Below are positions 45,393 to 53,587 of a stretch of 64,000 nucleotides of DNA, in pieces; the stretch's first letter is position 1, and each line of letters opens with the position of its first letter. The DNA lies in contig NZ_WQCA01000003.1 in the NCBI RefSeq assembly GCF_013032445.1, positions 124,001 through 188,000 of the forward strand, in the 5' to 3' direction. This DNA comes from Ruegeria arenilitoris. Its GTDB lineage: Bacteria > Pseudomonadota > Alphaproteobacteria > Rhodobacterales > Rhodobacteraceae. Both the position numbers and the translations under genes were made by a program. Below the pieces are notes generated by a model. It saw only the letters and a list, made by a program, of their open reading frames with translations, was not told the DNA's origin and searched no databases.

Positions 45393-45620
45393 TTACGTAG
45401 AAGAGGCGTCGCGGTACCAGTCCAGAATGAACACCCGAATGGCTGAGGCCAGCCCGACCTCGGGGTCGCGTTCGACGTCAATCTCAGCCGCTAAGGCGTT
45501 GATTGCGGTTTCTTTTGACTTCGCGATGTCGCGAAAGGCCTGCCAGAATTCGTCTTCCAAAGACACCGAAGTGCGGTGCCCCTTCAGGGTCAGTGATCGT
45601 TTGACCGGACGGCCGCTCAT
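45393..45620 (-). CDS. Ribbon-helix-helix domain protein
   Basis: 75 residues. KRSLTLKGHRTSVSLEDEFWQAFRDIAKSKETAINALAAEID has the beta strand and two helices of the RHH_4 family. It is a probable DNA-binding protein, or a stand-alone RHH whose partner is not evident. It is the last gene of the fumC operon: its start overlaps the stop of the DUF4169 gene by four bases. Function unknown. Confidence 0.8.
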   Translation of the reverse strand: MSGRPVKRSLTLKGHRTSVSLEDEFWQAFRDIAKSKETAINALAAEIDVERDPEVGLASAIRVFILDWYRDASST

Positions 45621-45793
45621 TCATCCAACTCGTGATTGTCGATGTCGCGACGCTGTTTGTCCTGGTGGAACTTTTCTTCGATCTTTTCAGCCTTGCTACG
45701 GCCGAATTTGACAGCGTTCTGATCTGCGCGGGCCTTTTTCTCGGCCCGCGCTTTTTCTTTTCGATACCGGTTCAGATTGACCGGCTTGCCCAT
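45617..45793 (-). CDS. DUF4169-family small protein
   Basis: 58 residues; a frame ATG at 45793 to TGA at 45617. [22 protein letters not shown], then basic and acidic residues, a strongly charged helical protein typical of DUF4169. Its start overlaps the fumC stop (ATGA at 45793-45790) and its stop overlaps the next start (ATGA). No function is known. It is short and has no ribosome-binding site other than through translational coupling. Confidence 0.8.
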   Translation of the reverse strand: MGKPVNLNRYRKEKARAEKKARADQNAVKFGRSKAEKIEEKFHQDKQRRDIDNHELDE

Positions 45794-47187
45794 CAGTCTT
45801 TGGGACCGATCATGTGTTCAGGGCGAACCACGGCGTCAAAGGTCTCTTCATCGACAAAGCCCAGCGCGATGGCCTCTTCCTTGAGGGTCGTGCCGTTTTT
45901 GTGCGCTGTCTTGGCGACAGTGGTGGCGTTGTCATAGCCGATGGTTGGCGCCAGCGCGGTCACCAGCATCAGCGATTCCTTCATCAACTTGTCGATGCGC
46001 GGTTCATTGGCCTTGATGCCCAGCAGCATCCGTTCGGTAAAGCTGTCGGTGGCGTCGCCTAGCAGTTGGATGGACTGCAGCAGGTTGTAGGACATCATCG
46101 GGTTGTAGACGTTCAACTGGAAGTGCCCCTGCGAACCGGCGAATTTCATCGCCGCGTCGTTGCCCATCACATGCGCTGCTACTTGTGTCAGCGCTTCGGC
46201 CTGAGTTGGGTTTACCTTGCCGGGCATGATGGACGAGCCGGGCTCGTTCTCCGGTAAGATCAGCTCCCCCAGACCCGAGCGGGGGCCAGAGCCCAGCAGG
46301 CGGATGTCGTTGGCGATCTTGTAGCAAGAGCCCGCAATGGTCGCCAAAGCGCCCGACAGAAAGACCATGGCGTCGTGCGCTGCCAAGGCTTCGAATTTAT
46401 TCGGTGCGGTCAAGAAAGGCAGGCCGGTGATGTCCGCCATGTTCTTGGCCACCGCCTCATCCCAACCGTTATGAGTGTTCAGGCCGGTGCCAACGGCAGT
46501 ACCGCCTTGGGCCAGTTCATAGATACCAGGCATCGAGGCGTGAACACGGGCAATACCCTGGCGGATCTGGTGCGCGTAACCACCGAATTCCTGCTCCAGC
46601 GTCAGCGGTGTCGCATCCTGAGTATGCGTGCGACCGATCTTGATGATACCCGTGAACTCTTTCGCCTTGGCTTCCAGAGCCGAGGCAAATTTCTCCAGAC
46701 CCGGCAGCAGCACGTCACGCACGCTCATCGCTGTGGCGATGTGCATGGCGGTCGGGAACGTGTCATTCGAGGATTGGCCCATATTGCAATGGTCATTCGG
46801 ATGCACCGGATCTTTCGAACCGATCACGCCGCCCAGAATCTCGATCGCACGGTTGGCGATCACCTCGTTCGAGTTCATGTTCGACTGGGTGCCAGACCCG
46901 GTCTGCCAGACGACCAGCGGGAAGTTGTCGTCAAACTTGCCTTCGATCACCTCACCGGCGGCCTGAATGACGGCGTCAGCGATTTTCGCATCCAGCTTGC
47001 CGATGGCCTTGTTCTCCATCGCGCAGGCTTTCTTGATCACGCCCAGCGCGCGCACGATGGCTACGGGCTGTTTTTCCCAACCGATGGGGAAGTTCATGAT
47101 CGAACGCTGCGTCTGGGCGCCCCAATACTTGTCAGCGGGGACTTCCAACGGGCCAAAGCTGTCGGATTCGGTGCGGGTCTGAGACAT
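45793..47187 (-). CDS. fumC: Class II fumarate hydratase
   Basis: 464 residues. It adds water to fumarate in the citric acid cycle. [15 protein letters not shown] near residue 318 is the superfamily signature with the catalytic Ser loop, and [13 protein letters not shown] near 140 the other. It does not need an Fe-S cluster. It leads an operon with two small genes joined by ATGA overlaps. Divergent from the gene at 47383. Confidence 0.96.
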   Translation of the reverse strand: MSQTRTESDSFGPLEVPADKYWGAQTQRSIMNFPIGWEKQPVAIVRALGVIKKACAMENKAIGKLDAKIADAVIQAAGEVIEGKFDDNFPLVVWQTGSGTQSNMNSNEVIANRAIEILGGVIGSKDPVHPNDHCNMGQSSNDTFPTAMHIATAMSVRDVLLPGLEKFASALEAKAKEFTGIIKIGRTHTQDATPLTLEQEFGGYAHQIRQGIARVHASMPGIYELAQGGTAVGTGLNTHNGWDEAVAKNMADITGLPFLTAPNKFEALAAHDAMVFLSGALATIAGSCYKIANDIRLLGSGPRSGLGELILPENEPGSSIMPGKVNPTQAEALTQVAAHVMGNDAAMKFAGSQGHFQLNVYNPMMSYNLLQSIQLLGDATDSFTERMLLGIKANEPRIDKLMKESLMLVTALAPTIGYDNATTVAKTAHKNGTTLKEEAIALGFVDEETFDAVVRPEHMIGPKD

Positions 47188-47327
47188 CGGTTACTCCGTC
47201 GTGTATGCAGTCGCATGCCGTTTACCCGTAACAATGTTATCGTGCAATCGGCCAGTTGCGCGCACCATAAACGCAAGGATGCCAGAGGTATAGCCGGAAG
47301 GGATTGGTAAATTCGGTCCGAAACGCA

Positions 47328-47355
47328 TTGTGTGCGCTATCGGGTCAGCTACAAT
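47328..47355 (+). promoter_or_regulatory. Possible promoter
   Basis: TTGTGT (47328-47333), 16 bases, TACAAT (47350-47355). The predicted start near 47362 leaves too little leader for an ATG at 47368 and supports the GTG start at 47383. Confidence 0.5.
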
Positions 47356-47382
47356 AGACGGATCAACATGTTGGAGGCGAAG

Positions 47383-47946
47383 GTGGGTACATTGGTTCGA
47401 GCTTATCCTCTGAAAATCTTTACCTTTTCATTGGGCATTCTGATTTCACTCGCTCTGACGGGGCAAAAAGTCCACGCCGAGGATATTGCGCCCTTTGTCG
47501 GCAGCTACGTAGGGTCTGCCAATGTTGTGGATGAAGACGGAAGCCAAACGCCACGTGACATGAGCGTGTCGATTGAAGAGTTGAAAGATGGCTTCAACGT
47601 CAGTTGGACAACCACAACCTACAAGGCGGATGGTCGGGTCAAAGATCAGAAATTCTCGATAGATTTCAAGCAGTCAGACAGGGCCGATGTCTATTCTGCC
47701 GCGATGAAACGCAACGTGTTCGGCCACGAAGTGCCGTTGGACCCGATGCAAGGCGAACCGTTTGTCTGGGGGCGGATTGACGGTAACACTCTGACCGTGT
47801 TCTCGCTGTTTATCGGCGAAACCGGCGATTATGAGCTACAGCAATTCGACCGCACTCTGGCAGAGGGCGGTCTGGACTTGTCATTCTCACGGTTCCGCAA
47901 CGGGATAAAGTCGCGCTCGGTCGAGACGTTTCTGAAAAAGCAGTAG
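47383..47946 (+). CDS. Secreted protein of unknown function
   Basis: 187 residues from a GTG start with GGAGG six bases upstream. In-frame ATGs at 47332 and 47368 have no such site, and the promoter at 47328 argues for the GTG. The N-terminus is a signal peptide (LKIFTFSLGILISLALTG then KVHAEDI). The mature part is a beta-rich chain with DEDGSQTPRDMSVSIEE and GRIDGNTLTVFSLFIGETGDYELQQFDRTL, a pattern like lipocalin-shaped periplasmic proteins. No recognised family. Confidence 0.68.
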   Translation: MGTLVRAYPLKIFTFSLGILISLALTGQKVHAEDIAPFVGSYVGSANVVDEDGSQTPRDMSVSIEELKDGFNVSWTTTTYKADGRVKDQKFSIDFKQSDRADVYSAAMKRNVFGHEVPLDPMQGEPFVWGRIDGNTLTVFSLFIGETGDYELQQFDRTLAEGGLDLSFSRFRNGIKSRSVETFLKKQ

Positions 47947-47956
47947 CCCCGGGCGG

Positions 47957-48415
47957 TTACTTGCGGAAACTATCCAGCGAGACCACCTCGGCGTCCTGGT
48001 GATTGGGTTCTTCTTCAACCTCAATCGATTCCTCGACGATGGGTTCGATTTCTTCCTCATCCTCGGGGCTTTCAAACCGCAGCCCGAATTCGACCGAGGG
48101 GTCAACGAAGGTCTTGATCGACGCATAGGGGATATACAGCGGTTCCGGCGCATCGCCAAAGTTCAGCGTGATCGCAAACCCGTCATCGCCAACTTCAAGG
48201 TTTTCGAACCAGTGCTGCATGACGATGGTCATTTCCTCGGGGTACCGCTCACGCAGCCAATCGGCCAGTTCGACGCCGTCCTGGCGGGTGTCAAAAGTGA
48301 TAAAGAAATGATGCGCCCCGGGCAGGCCATTGTCGGAAACGCTGGTCAGAACGGTCTTGATGAGCCCGCGCATGGCGGTGTGCATCAGGTTCCCATAGTC
48401 GATGTCTTGCGACAT
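47957..48415 (-). CDS. sspB: SspB-family ClpXP specificity factor (alphaproteobacterial type)
   Basis: 152 residues. YGNLMHTAMRGLIKTVLTSVSDNGLPGAHHFFITFDT at the start and RYPEEMTIVMQHWFENLEV near 65 match the alphaproteobacterial SspB fold, which tethers ssrA-tagged proteins to ClpX. The tail is an acidic linker ending in AEVVSLDSFRK, the ClpX-docking end. The tmRNA whose tag it would recognise is at 51.2-51.5 kb in this window. Confidence 0.92.
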   Translation of the reverse strand: MSQDIDYGNLMHTAMRGLIKTVLTSVSDNGLPGAHHFFITFDTRQDGVELADWLRERYPEEMTIVMQHWFENLEVGDDGFAITLNFGDAPEPLYIPYASIKTFVDPSVEFGLRFESPEDEEEIEPIVEESIEVEEEPNHQDAEVVSLDSFRK

Positions 48416-48490
48416 GTGTCATCCTCAAAAGTGGTTACCTCAGCATAGGGGATTTCATCGGAAACGAAAGACCGCCTGTGTGAGGATTGT

Positions 48491-49744
48491 TTAAACGAAA
48501 TGTAGTCCCGTTCCTATCGCGGCCATGATCGCCAATGTAGTTGCCATTCCAAATTTAAACCTAAAAATCAATAACCCAGCAAGCAAAGCTAGTAACAGGG
48601 CGGCTGGATTCAAGCTGGTCAGGTCGGGCCAGGGTAGTGTCACCGGTCCCCATGATGCTTCTGGGATTTTTTGAAACAGAACGTTCAGACTGAACCACAC
48701 GGATAGATTGAGAATCACACCCACCACGGAAGCTGTAATCCCGTGCAGCGCGGCGGACAATCTGGGACGGGCAGCCAGTTGGTCCAGATACGGCGCCGCA
48801 AGGAAAATCCAGAGAAAACAAGGTACAAAGGTGGCCCATAAGGCAACTGCTCCGGCCGCGATTGCCAGAGAGGCGCCACCTGTCATCTGGCCAGTCAGCA
48901 TGGCAACAAACTGGGTCACCAGAATCAATGGCCCCGGAGTCGTTTCCGCCAGACCCAGCGCGTCGATCATCTGATCCGTGCTGACCCAGTGATACTTGTC
49001 CACGACGGTCTGGGTCATATATGCCAGCACGGCATAAGCTCCGCCAAAAGTGACGACAGCGAGGCGGGCAAAGAACCAGCCCAGATCGCTCAGCAGCTTT
49101 TGCCCTGTAAGGGTCAGTGCCAGCAGCGGCCCCAACCAAATCAGCAGCCAGAAGGCAGCGGTGCGAAACGTACCTGTGACTTTGGGCGCAGGGGTTATGG
49201 CCTCCGCTCGTGGCTGACCGTCAAACGTTACGTACCCCCAAATCGCTGCGGCCAGAATGATCAGCGGAAAGGGTAGATTTAGCGCGAAGATGGCCAGAAA
49301 CCCAAGTCCTGCGATGGCGCGATGCTGCGTATCGGTCAACGCCTTGCGCGACAAGTTCCGAAGCGCCTGCAGGACGATCACAATCACCGTCGCCTTCACC
49401 CCGAGAAACCCGGCCTGAACCAAGGGCAGATCGCCATAGGCGGCGTACAGACCTACCAGAATCGCGATAACGCAGGCTCCGGGCAGCACGAACAAGGCCC
49501 CGGCGATCAAACCGCCTGTTACTCCGCGCAGACGCCAGCCTGCGTAAGTAGCCAGTTGCATTGCCTCAGGACCCGGCAGCAACATGCACAGCGACAGAGC
49601 TCGCAGATAGGTCTGCTCATCCAGCCAGGGGCGGTTTTCGACCAGTTCCTGATGCATCAGCGAAATCTGCGCCGCCGGGCCTCCGAAGGAAAGCAATCCG
49701 ATGCGGCCGAACACCCGGACGAGTTCCGCAGTCGAAGGAGTCAT
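48491..49744 (-). CDS. chrA: Chromate transporter ChrA
   Basis: 417 residues with about ten membrane helices. It exports chromate. IGLLSFGGPAAQISLMHQELV near residue 11 is the N-terminal signature and LAVVTFGGAYAVLAYMTQTVV near 230 the repeated second copy, showing the two-domain form. Its start overlaps the stop of the rhodanese-ChrB gene by four bases (ATGA), so the two are cotranslated. Confidence 0.9.
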   Translation of the reverse strand: MTPSTAELVRVFGRIGLLSFGGPAAQISLMHQELVENRPWLDEQTYLRALSLCMLLPGPEAMQLATYAGWRLRGVTGGLIAGALFVLPGACVIAILVGLYAAYGDLPLVQAGFLGVKATVIVIVLQALRNLSRKALTDTQHRAIAGLGFLAIFALNLPFPLIILAAAIWGYVTFDGQPRAEAITPAPKVTGTFRTAAFWLLIWLGPLLALTLTGQKLLSDLGWFFARLAVVTFGGAYAVLAYMTQTVVDKYHWVSTDQMIDALGLAETTPGPLILVTQFVAMLTGQMTGGASLAIAAGAVALWATFVPCFLWIFLAAPYLDQLAARPRLSAALHGITASVVGVILNLSVWFSLNVLFQKIPEASWGPVTLPWPDLTSLNPAALLLALLAGLLIFRFKFGMATTLAIMAAIGTGLHFV

Positions 49745-50556
49745 GATCTGCGGTCCGTTGGCCAGTCGTGGTGTTCCTCAAAACCGTCCCGAGCCCAACG
49801 ATACAAAGCGTCATAAAGGTGCAGACCCGCCTCAAGGTTCTGGTGGTCCTCCCGGTATTGGCGCGAGAGGCCCACTGAAACCGCCAGCAAACCCGCCGCC
49901 TCGGGTGCAAGTTCATGACGATTGGTATCAGCGGCACGGACCACTGTGGCAAGCCGGTCGAGGGCAGGGGTTCGCAACTTAAACTCGTCCAGCATAGTGT
50001 CAAAGGTGCAGCAGTCGTTTCGGTGCGACCAAAATGTACCTTCGATATCGAACGGTGTCGCATCGAAGGCTTGAGCGGTGGCTTCAACCTCGGAAGGGGA
50101 TACAAAAAGAAACTGCGCGTCGGGGGCTACGAAGCGGCGGATTAGCCACGGGCAGGCAATCCGGTCTATTTTTGGCCGGTGGCGGGTGACCCAGACGGAT
50201 TGGCCATCATCTCGCATTGGCACGGCTTGGGCTGGTATCCGTGGGGCATCCACCATGTCGCGCCAGCCAAACATTCCGCCTTCCAGAAATTCGGCTTCAC
50301 ATCCTTTGCTGCGCAGCCAAGACACGACCCCCTGACTGAGCTTCTTACCCTTTTGGCAAATAATGACTGCTTTACGATTGCCTATAAACTGGGCAATACC
50401 GTCTATATCCATCGCGGCATGGCGTACAGAACCGGGGATCAGAAACGGATCGTCCTCAAAGTCCTGATCCAAGCAAATATCGACTAAGACCGGAGCCTGT
50501 GGCGTTCCGATCAGGCGCAGCAACTGTTTCGGTGTAATAGAGTTGGGCGCGGGCAT
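49741..50556 (-). CDS. chrB: Rhodanese-ChrB fusion, chromate-resistance protein
   Basis: 271 residues. An N-terminal rhodanese-like domain (about 15-100) has the Cys loop VIICQKGKKLS and ends GGMFGWRDMVDAPR. The C-terminal ChrB domain begins VTRHRPKIDRIACPWLIRRFVAPDAQFLFV near 125. In classic operons ChrB is separate and lacks the rhodanese domain. GGAGACATGCC precedes the ATG at 50556; a frame start at 50652 gives no family N-terminus. It is coupled to chrA. Confidence 0.85.
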   Translation of the reverse strand: MPAPNSITPKQLLRLIGTPQAPVLVDICLDQDFEDDPFLIPGSVRHAAMDIDGIAQFIGNRKAVIICQKGKKLSQGVVSWLRSKGCEAEFLEGGMFGWRDMVDAPRIPAQAVPMRDDGQSVWVTRHRPKIDRIACPWLIRRFVAPDAQFLFVSPSEVEATAQAFDATPFDIEGTFWSHRNDCCTFDTMLDEFKLRTPALDRLATVVRAADTNRHELAPEAAGLLAVSVGLSRQYREDHQNLEAGLHLYDALYRWARDGFEEHHDWPTDRRS

Positions 50557-50684
50557 GGCATGTCTCCTGATGCATACGGATACATGCGAAACTTGGGCTG
50601 GCGCCTCACGGGGCGTTCGCAATCTTACCCCATGGCTTCTGCTTACGATCAAGAGTCCTAGGGGTCAAGATTGCGTTGCCTGTG

Positions 50685-51116
50685 TCAGGCCCAGTCCAGC
50701 CTTTGCCCAGTCATACAGACAGGCAGGGTGTCCTGCGGGAACTGGCCCAGTTGTTCGAACAGCGAGATGAAGTCGAACTGGTTATACGCCTCGACCATGC
50801 GGCCATCTTTGATGCGCGCGATGACGCTGCCGGTGGCCTGCAACGGAGCCCCGTTATCCGCCCGGGTGGTACTGACATTCAAAATCCCGGACACCCAATC
50901 GCCGTCTTCGATAATTTTTGGAAGATCTACCTTTATGTCCCCCAGCACATGTCGAAAAGCCATAACCAGATCGCGGAAGTCATCCGCGCCGACCTGCATT
51001 TCGGGGATCAGCCCCTCGGCCATAGTATCGGGGGCAAAAAACTGGTCGATGGCATCAATGTTCCCGTTTTCCCAAACCTCGGCATACCAGTTTCTGAGTA
51101 TATCTGCGTGTGACAT
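50685..51116 (-). CDS. SnoaL/NTF2-like polyketide-cyclase-family protein
   Basis: 143 residues. NWYAEVWENGNIDAIDQFFAPDTMAEGL is the NTF2-like helix and cone entrance; HVLGDIKVDLPKIIEDGDWVSGILN the sheet. This is the SnoaL-like ester-cyclase/limonene-epoxide type fold whose members hold small hydrophobic ligands. No catalytic pair is assured. It stands alone next to the tmRNA gene. Confidence 0.8.
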   Translation of the reverse strand: MSHADILRNWYAEVWENGNIDAIDQFFAPDTMAEGLIPEMQVGADDFRDLVMAFRHVLGDIKVDLPKIIEDGDWVSGILNVSTTRADNGAPLQATGSVIARIKDGRMVEAYNQFDFISLFEQLGQFPQDTLPVCMTGQRLDWA

Positions 51117-51211
51117 CCCAGCTCTCCTTTTCCTATTGGGCTGAGAATGAAATGAAAGGGTGAAAAAACTCTGAACGTGTACAAGATCAGAGTTAAACCA
51201 CAGACATTACA

Positions 51212-51245
51212 GGGAAAATGCAGGTTTCTGTTGCCAGGTACCTGC
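51212..51245 (-). terminator. Terminator of ssrA
   Basis: GCAGGT (51245-51240) with ACCTGC (51225-51220), then ATTTTCCC on the minus strand. Confidence 0.65.
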
Positions 51246-51300
51246 GAACCCCGCCTTACGCGGCTAGGCGTAAGGGCTTAAGTTTCGGTCTTGTTACTGC

Positions 51301-51339
51301 TTACGCAGCAACTGCAACCGGAGCACGATTGTCGTTTGC
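51301..51339 (-). other. tmRNA tag-peptide reading frame
   Basis: Resume codon GCA at 51337-51339 and TAA at 51301-51303 encode ANDNRAPVAVAA, ending in the AA that ClpX recognises. It matches the short Rhodobacteraceae tag style. Confidence 0.93.
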
Positions 51340-51447
51340 AATTGTACTAGTTTCGCCGATAACGGTGGCAGACAGCCGAGACAAAGCTAACCCCTTTAGA
51401 CGTTCGTCGATCCTGTTTCGGCCCCATGATCCTCAAACGAAGGATTT

Positions 51448-51525
51448 TGGTGGAGCCGCCGGGTACCGCCCCCGGGTCCGATCCGCTTATTACGAGCGCG
51501 TTTATGTCCATAGTCCCGAAGGACA
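51448..51525 (-). ncRNA. tmRNA acceptor piece
   Basis: About 78 nt from the predicted start (near 51525) to CCA at 51448. It has a 5' hairpin TATGTCC ... GGACATA and the T-arm. Becomes the 3' RNA of the mature two-piece molecule. Confidence 0.85.
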
Positions 51526-51530
51526 TACCC

Positions 51531-51559
51531 TATATAGGTGAGCAGACGCGCGGATGCAA
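51531..51559 (-). promoter_or_regulatory. ssrA promoter
   Basis: Minus strand TTGCAT (51559-51554), exactly 17 bases, TATATA (51536-51531), just before the acceptor piece. Confidence 0.7.
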
Positions 51560-51599
51560 ACCGGGATTTTCGAACGGCGGATATTGTAAAAACAATCTC

Positions 51600-51965
51600 T
51601 TAGGCGGCCCTGTTGAAGTTCGCCAGGATCAGCCACAGCGCCAGGGCCAGTTCGATTCCTCCAAACGTTACCGCCTTGACGATTGGGGGATTGTCCAGAA
51701 CGACCGAGACAAACCGACCCAGCGCCGCGCCCGCGTAAACAACCCCAAGCATGGCGTAGGCCATCGGATTGTTAAGCCACAGCACGGCTGCACCGGTCAC
51801 CACGAACAAACCGCCGACCGAGGCACGCATCTCGCTGAGGCCCATATTGCTGTCGGTCGGCGTCAGATCCAGCGATGCGGCGGTAAAAGCCGGAGCCAGG
51901 AAGCCAAACAGGCCAAAGCCTATCGTTAACAAGGCTGCGATTACATTCAGCGCTGTTACCATCAT
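51600..51965 (-). CDS. DUF4345 membrane protein
   Basis: 121 residues with four predicted membrane helices. LSEMRASVGGLFVVTGAAVLWLNN near residue 43 is the conserved DUF4345 stretch. No function is known. Two ATGs (51965, 51962) are possible. It ends 40 bases from the ssrA promoter and follows the GntR gene by seven bases, so it is probably cotranscribed with gntR. Confidence 0.75.
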   Translation of the reverse strand: MMVTALNVIAALLTIGFGLFGFLAPAFTAASLDLTPTDSNMGLSEMRASVGGLFVVTGAAVLWLNNPMAYAMLGVVYAGAALGRFVSVVLDNPPIVKAVTFGGIELALALWLILANFNRAA

Positions 51966-51972
51966 ATCTCCG

Positions 51973-52704
51973 TCACGCAGGTTTGCGGTGTTGCTGGGCC
52001 ACGTCCTGCGCCAGTTTACGTGTGTAGTTTTCTAGCTCAACCAGCGCGGCGTCAACTTTTGCCTCATCGCGGGCCTCCAACGCATCGGCAATCCGATTGT
52101 GCAGGCCAATTATCTCTTCGCGGGATCGGGCGGTAAACGTGATCATGTTCATCAGCGGCTGCATCGCCTCAACCGCCCCGGCTAGTTGATAGGACAGAAC
52201 CGGGTTACTGGCCCCATCGACCAGAGCGCGGTGAAAGGCGACATCCGAAGAACAGAACGCCTCATCCGTCAGGCCAGGTTGAGCCTGCCGAAAAATCTCG
52301 GCCCGCATGGTAGCCAGTTGATCGGCAGTGCGGCGTTGCGCCGACAGCGGGGCACAGGCGCGTTCCAGCGCAAAGCGAGCCTCACAAGCCGTGTCGAAAC
52401 TGATCTCATTCATCGACAGCAGCAGCGTGGACGTGGTGATTTGTTGCGAATAGGCATCCTCAAAGCTGATCCGGTTCACGAAGGCACCGCCACTGGCACC
52501 ACGCTGGGTGCGGATCAGCGATTGCGCCGCAAGACGCTTGAGGGCCTCGCGCACCGTTGGGCGCGACACCTGGAAATGGTCGGACAGCTCGGCCTCGGAC
52601 GGCAATCTTTCGTCCACGATCAACTCGCCCGATATGATAGCATCACGTATGGCCTGAGCGATCTGGGCCGATAAATCCGCTGGTTTCTGAGGGTCGATTT
52701 TCAT
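51973..52704 (-). CDS. GntR-family (FCD type) transcriptional regulator
   Basis: 243 residues. The winged helix is LSAQIAQAIRDAIISGELIVDERLPSEAELSDHFQVSRPTVREALKRLAAQSL near residues 11-62. The C-terminal FCD helical domain begins near residue 95, with DVAFHRALVDGASNPVL near 150 holding metal-ligand His and Asp. The ATG at 52704 is preferred over 52770, because TTTCACCG... lies before a clear family N-terminus. It is divergent from the dmdA-containing operon, with two GTCTGAC sites between. Confidence 0.93.
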   Translation of the reverse strand: MKIDPQKPADLSAQIAQAIRDAIISGELIVDERLPSEAELSDHFQVSRPTVREALKRLAAQSLIRTQRGASGGAFVNRISFEDAYSQQITTSTLLLSMNEISFDTACEARFALERACAPLSAQRRTADQLATMRAEIFRQAQPGLTDEAFCSSDVAFHRALVDGASNPVLSYQLAGAVEAMQPLMNMITFTARSREEIIGLHNRIADALEARDEAKVDAALVELENYTRKLAQDVAQQHRKPA

Positions 52705-52735
52705 GTTCCGGGGACCGTCGGTGAAATTTTTATTT

Positions 52736-52757
52736 GTCTGACATTTAAAAGTCTGAC
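52736..52757. promoter_or_regulatory. Twin GntR operator
   Basis: TGTCTGACA (52735-52743) and AGTCTGACA (52750-52758): each GTC-N-GAC is a palindrome with one central base, as FCD-type GntR repressors bind. Centres are 15 bases apart and a longer 11-base direct repeat GTCTGACATTT is shared. They lie in the 87-base divergent gap. Confidence 0.75.
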
Positions 52758-52791
52758 ATTTGAAAAGCAAGGACTGAGTCGGGAGGGAAGC

Positions 52792-53583
52792 GTGAGTCGC
52801 GCAGTTCTACGCAGCGGATTGTGGCTGGGATTCTACATTCTGATCCTGTGGGCGTGGTGGATGATGTTCACCATGAGCCGCGATATGGATCTGGATTGGA
52901 TCGGTCGGCCAGGCCCGATGGGGCAAGCGATGGCCGCGATGGACCCCCGCATGGACATGTATATGCCCATGGCCGAATTTGGGCCGCTGTTCTGGATGTG
53001 GGCAATCATGATGGCTGCAATGATGCTGCCGACGCTGGTACCGACTCTGCGCAGCTATGAGGACCTGATCCGCAGCGCCAATGGCACCCGAGCGGGTTGG
53101 ATCGGTGTCTTGGCCGGGTACTTCATTGTCTGGGTTGGTTTTGCCGCTCTGATCACCGGCGTTCAGCTGGCTCTACTGTTCGGCGGCGTCGTCGACATGC
53201 TGGGCATTGCGAAATCCGGCTGGTTTGCCGGCGGCCTGATGATCGCAGTTGGCGCGTTTCAGTTCACCCGCGCGAAAGAGGTTTGCCACGGTGTCTGCCA
53301 CGCCCCGATGACCTATTTCCTGGGCCATTGGAAAACCGGCTTCTCAGGCGGTTTGCGTATGGGGCTGGGGCTGGGTGCGTTCTGCGTCGGCTGCTGCTGG
53401 GGCTTCATGGCGCTCGGGTTCGTTGGTGGCGTTATGAGCCTGCTATGGATGGGTCTGGCGACACTGTTCATGGTTCTCGAGAAACTGCCTCAGATCGGTC
53501 ACGCGATAACGCGGCCGATGGGGTTTGCATTGATCGCAGGGGGGCTTGCCCTGCTGGTCTATCCCTTTACTTACGGAGGATAA
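52792..53583 (+). CDS. DUF2182 integral membrane protein
   Basis: 263 residues, GTG start with GGGAGGGAAG upstream. Five or more membrane helices. MAAMMLPTLVPTLRSYEDL near residue 80 is typical of DUF2182. Cys and His clusters, EVCHGVCHAPMTYFLGHW near 163 and FCVGCCWGFMALGF near 198, could bind metal within the membrane. First gene of the operon with DUF1326, DinB and dmdA. Function unknown. Confidence 0.85.
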   Translation: MSRAVLRSGLWLGFYILILWAWWMMFTMSRDMDLDWIGRPGPMGQAMAAMDPRMDMYMPMAEFGPLFWMWAIMMAAMMLPTLVPTLRSYEDLIRSANGTRAGWIGVLAGYFIVWVGFAALITGVQLALLFGGVVDMLGIAKSGWFAGGLMIAVGAFQFTRAKEVCHGVCHAPMTYFLGHWKTGFSGGLRMGLGLGAFCVGCCWGFMALGFVGGVMSLLWMGLATLFMVLEKLPQIGHAITRPMGFALIAGGLALLVYPFTYGG

Positions 53584-53587
53584 GTAT

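Larger units (their letters stand above)
51212..51525 (-). ncRNA. ssrA: Two-piece (circularly permuted) tmRNA precursor
   Basis: On the minus strand the acceptor piece comes first: T-arm CCGGG GGCGGTA CCCGG and acceptor end CGGCTCCACCA (CCA ends at 51448). A 22-base intervening segment (51426-51447) with hairpin ATCCT CAAACGA AGGAT follows. The coding piece then begins GGGGCCG at 51425, which pairs all seven bases with CGGCTCC, including a G3:U wobble as needed for alanine charging. Next come a D-arm-like GGATCGAC and the tag frame, then pseudoknot stems (CCTTACGC with GCGTAAGG) and a terminator. This explains the 480-base stretch without protein gene between 51117 and 51599. Confidence 0.93.
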
